Shown one piece after another: positions 62,131 through 64,000 of a DNA stretch of 64,000 nucleotides (position 1 is its first letter; every line of letters starts with the position of its first letter). Both the position numbers and the translations under genes were made by a program. The notes beneath the pieces were generated by a model. It did not search any database, was not told the DNA's origin, and saw only the letters and a program-made list of their open reading frames with translations. The DNA is from Amia ocellicauda (taxonomy: Eukaryota > Chordata > Actinopteri > Amiiformes > Amiidae): contig NC_089863.1 of the NCBI RefSeq assembly GCF_036373705.1, positions 24,114,917 to 24,178,916 on the forward strand, written 5' to 3'.

Positions 62131-62795
62131 TTATTACCGACCCCCCCCCACAATGAGAATGACTTGCTTATAGTAGGACGTACAGCAGTGTGTGTGAGTC
62201 TGGATCCCATTCACAAGGGTGTGTGTGTGTGTGTCTGTGTTTGTGTGCCTGTATGTATGTGTGTTTTCATGTCTGAGCGTGTGTGTGTGTAGGTGTGAGT
62301 GTGTGTGTGTCTTTGTATGTGTGGTTGTGTGCGTGTGAGGTTGTGTGTGTCAGCGTGTCCAGGCGTGTTGTGATGTTTTTGTGGCGTTTGGTTTCTTGCA
62401 GTTTTTTTTTCCCCCCTTCGGATGTTTGTTTGTGTCAGTCACTCCTTCTCCCCCACCACCATCTAACTCTCTCTCCCTCTCTTTCTCCTCCCTAACCCTG
62501 TTGCTCCCTCTCTCCCCTCCCTTCTTTTCCTCCCTTCTCCCTCTCTCTCTCTCCATTTCCTTCCCTCTCTTTCTCTCTATTCTTGGACATCCTAATTATA
62601 ACTGGTTGTGTGGCAGAGTTCGCAGTCGGGCAGTCGCTTCGTCTATTTAAACCATCACTCTCTCTCTCTCTCTCTCCTCCTACTCCCGCACCTCCTCCCA
62701 TCGCACAGCTGTCCCTGGGCAGAGCCAGAGAAAGAGAGAGAGAGAGAAAGAGGGAAAACTGCAAAAAGAGGGGAAGAGAGAGGGACACAGTAGGC

Positions 62796-62864
62796 GCGTT
62801 TACACTACTATTTCTAATCCGGATCAAATACATCAGTAGCATTTGATCCTGGTAGTGTAAACGC
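62796..62864. mobile_element. 69-bp palindromic MITE-like element
   Basis: Outer arms GCGTTTACACTAC (62796-62808) and GTAGTGTAAACGC (62852-62864) are perfect reverse complements. Nested inside, GGATCAAAT (62821-62829) pairs with ATTTGATCC (62841-62849). The whole can fold into one long hairpin. It has no coding capacity. Whether it belongs to a known transposon family is unknown to me. Confidence 0.7.
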
Positions 62865-63195
62865 TCGAGCGGCTCAAGTCCCAGCATGCACCACGGCGGC
62901 GTGTGTTTTAGAGGCATACTGAGAGAGAGGGAGAAAGGCAGAGGGAAAGAAACAGGCCAAGAGATAGATGAAGGGAAGGGAGGAGAGAGCGAGGGATAAT
63001 GGGGAGAGGGAAAGGGAGAGTATAAGTAAGAGAGAGAGAGAGAGACAAAGAAGGAGAGAGCTGGGGGGGTGGGGTAAAAGTACAGAGCTTGGGTTTCTGA
63101 TACCTTATCTGTCTTAAGAGAGAAACATAGAAAGAGAGAGGGGTGGGGGGGAGACGGAGAGAGTGAGTGAGCTTTTATGTCTGTGTTTTTGTGTC

Positions 63196-63230
63196 TGTGT
63201 CTGTGTCTGGGTGTGTGTGTGTGTGTGTCT

Positions 63231-63265
<35 letters not shown>

Positions 63266-63266
63266 T

Positions 63267-63303
<37 letters not shown>
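63196..63303. repeat. (TG)n microsatellite with TCTGGG interruptions
   Basis: Three TG runs separated by TCTGGG. Confidence 0.95.
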
Positions 63304-63304
<1 letters not shown>

Positions 63305-63554
63305 ATTTGTTTCTCTGTCTATGTGTGTCTGTTGGCCCTGGTCCTTCATGTGTGTGTGTGTGTGTATGTACATGCGTCGGTTAGTGTGTTTTAGTGTGAG
63401 TATGTGTGTATGCGTGGCTATGTCCACATGCGTGTCTGTGTACGTGCATTTGTGAACGTGTGAGTGGGTGTAGAGCGCTCGTGACGTGTGTGTGTGTGAG
63501 TTTACCGCAAAGATTGCAAAGGGGCAAAGTCCATCAACAAGTGAGAGAAACATT

Positions 63555-63758
63555 GACTAAATGACTGACTGACTGACTGACTGACTGATTGACTGACTGA
63601 CACACTGACTGACTGACTGACACACTGACTGACTGACTGACTGACACACTGACTGACTGACTGACACACTGACTGACACACTGACTGACTGACTGACTGA
63701 CACACTGACTGACACACTGACTGACTGACTGACACTCTGACTGCCTGACACACTGTGT
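63555..63758. repeat. (CTGA)n array
   Basis: CTGA tetranucleotides interrupted by CACA at regular distances, like the array at 12097-12222. Confidence 0.93.
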
Positions 63759-64000
63759 TTTTTTTTATGGGTCAGTGGGTGTGTGTATGTTTGTGTGTGT
63801 GTGTGTGTGAGAGAGAGAGATAGAGAGGGTGGGGGGTGTTTCAGTGGTGGGTTCTGGTGCCAGCATCTGCAGCTGTGAAAGAGAGAGGGAGGGAGTGGCA
63901 GTGATCTGGGGAGAGGTGGAGAACAAAAAAGAAGGGATGATCTCACTGCTGACTAGACCAGACTGTCTCCCTCTCTCCCCCTCTGTCTCTGCTCTGTGCC

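Larger units (their letters stand above)
57331..64000. other. EFNA1 upstream intergenic DNA
   Basis: No gene is recognisable in 6.7 kb. The region holds CT- and GA-rich tracts (57940-58290, 58500-59140, 59780-60065, 61075-61160, 62460-63145), TG arrays (60155-60380, 62220-62360, 63190-63305), an (CTGA)n array, a degenerate ACAGAGCACAGA array (60570-60770), a small palindromic element (62796-62864) and two more complex islands at 59270-59420 and 61770-62130. Confidence 0.7.

Noticed and set aside
57331-64000. EFNA3 or another ephrin expected next in the synteny block
   Set aside because: I looked for ephrin motifs (CPHY, SEKFQR, YYY) on the minus strand and found none, so the next gene must lie right of the window.

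Overview
The window is nuclear DNA from a vertebrate, most probably a ray-finned fish. It has short GT-AG exons in long repeat-filled introns, CpG-rich promoters and no bacterial or organellar features. Five genes can be built exon by exon with matching splice phases. From left to right they are TRIM46 (minus strand, N-terminal half only), KRTCAP2 (plus, complete), DPM3 (plus, complete, one coding exon), SLC50A1/SWEET1 (minus, complete) and EFNA1 (minus, complete). From memory, the same genes lie in the same order in the human 1q22 region, so this is a conserved synteny block. Non-teleost versus teleost fish cannot be decided from the sequence; a slowly evolving lineage such as gar, bowfin or sturgeon is only a guess.

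Layout. 1-15983: TRIM46, exons 8 to 1 on the minus strand; its FN3 and B30.2/SPRY exons lie left of the window. Intron 3 is almost entirely a 6-kb minisatellite. 15984-17081: the gap between the divergently oriented TRIM46 and KRTCAP2 start codons. 17082-19100: KRTCAP2, five coding exons, the first only four bases long. 19101-30457: intergenic, with a 43-bp minisatellite, an 8-kb array of a 32-36-bp unit, and a CpG-rich probable DPM3 promoter. 30458-30736: DPM3. 32198-39274: SLC50A1, six exons; intron 1 carries a 4.7-kb array of a 34-bp unit. 39275-43386: the SLC50A1 promoter, a decayed non-LTR retrotransposon 3' end, and the EFNA1 3' untranslated region. 43387-57132: EFNA1, five exons; the 12.2-kb first intron has several minisatellites and candidate regulatory islands. 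57133-64000: EFNA1 promoter and upstream DNA, mostly CT-rich tracts, microsatellites and a small palindromic element.

The genes are not a pathway. TRIM46 organises axonal microtubules. KRTCAP2 belongs to the ER oligosaccharyltransferase, and DPM3 to the dolichol-phosphate-mannose synthase that makes a mannose donor for N-glycans, O-mannose and GPI anchors. SLC50A1 is a sugar transporter and EFNA1 a GPI-anchored Eph ligand. KRTCAP2 and DPM3 therefore both serve ER glycosylation, and EFNA1 is a type of client protein (N-glycosylated and GPI-anchored).

The strongest unusual feature is the minisatellite load. About 20 kb of 64 kb is arrays of 29-43-bp or pentamer-built units. Most reuse the word CACTG/ACACTG and are C/A-rich on the same strand. 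They create very long stop-free reading frames that I judge not to be genes.
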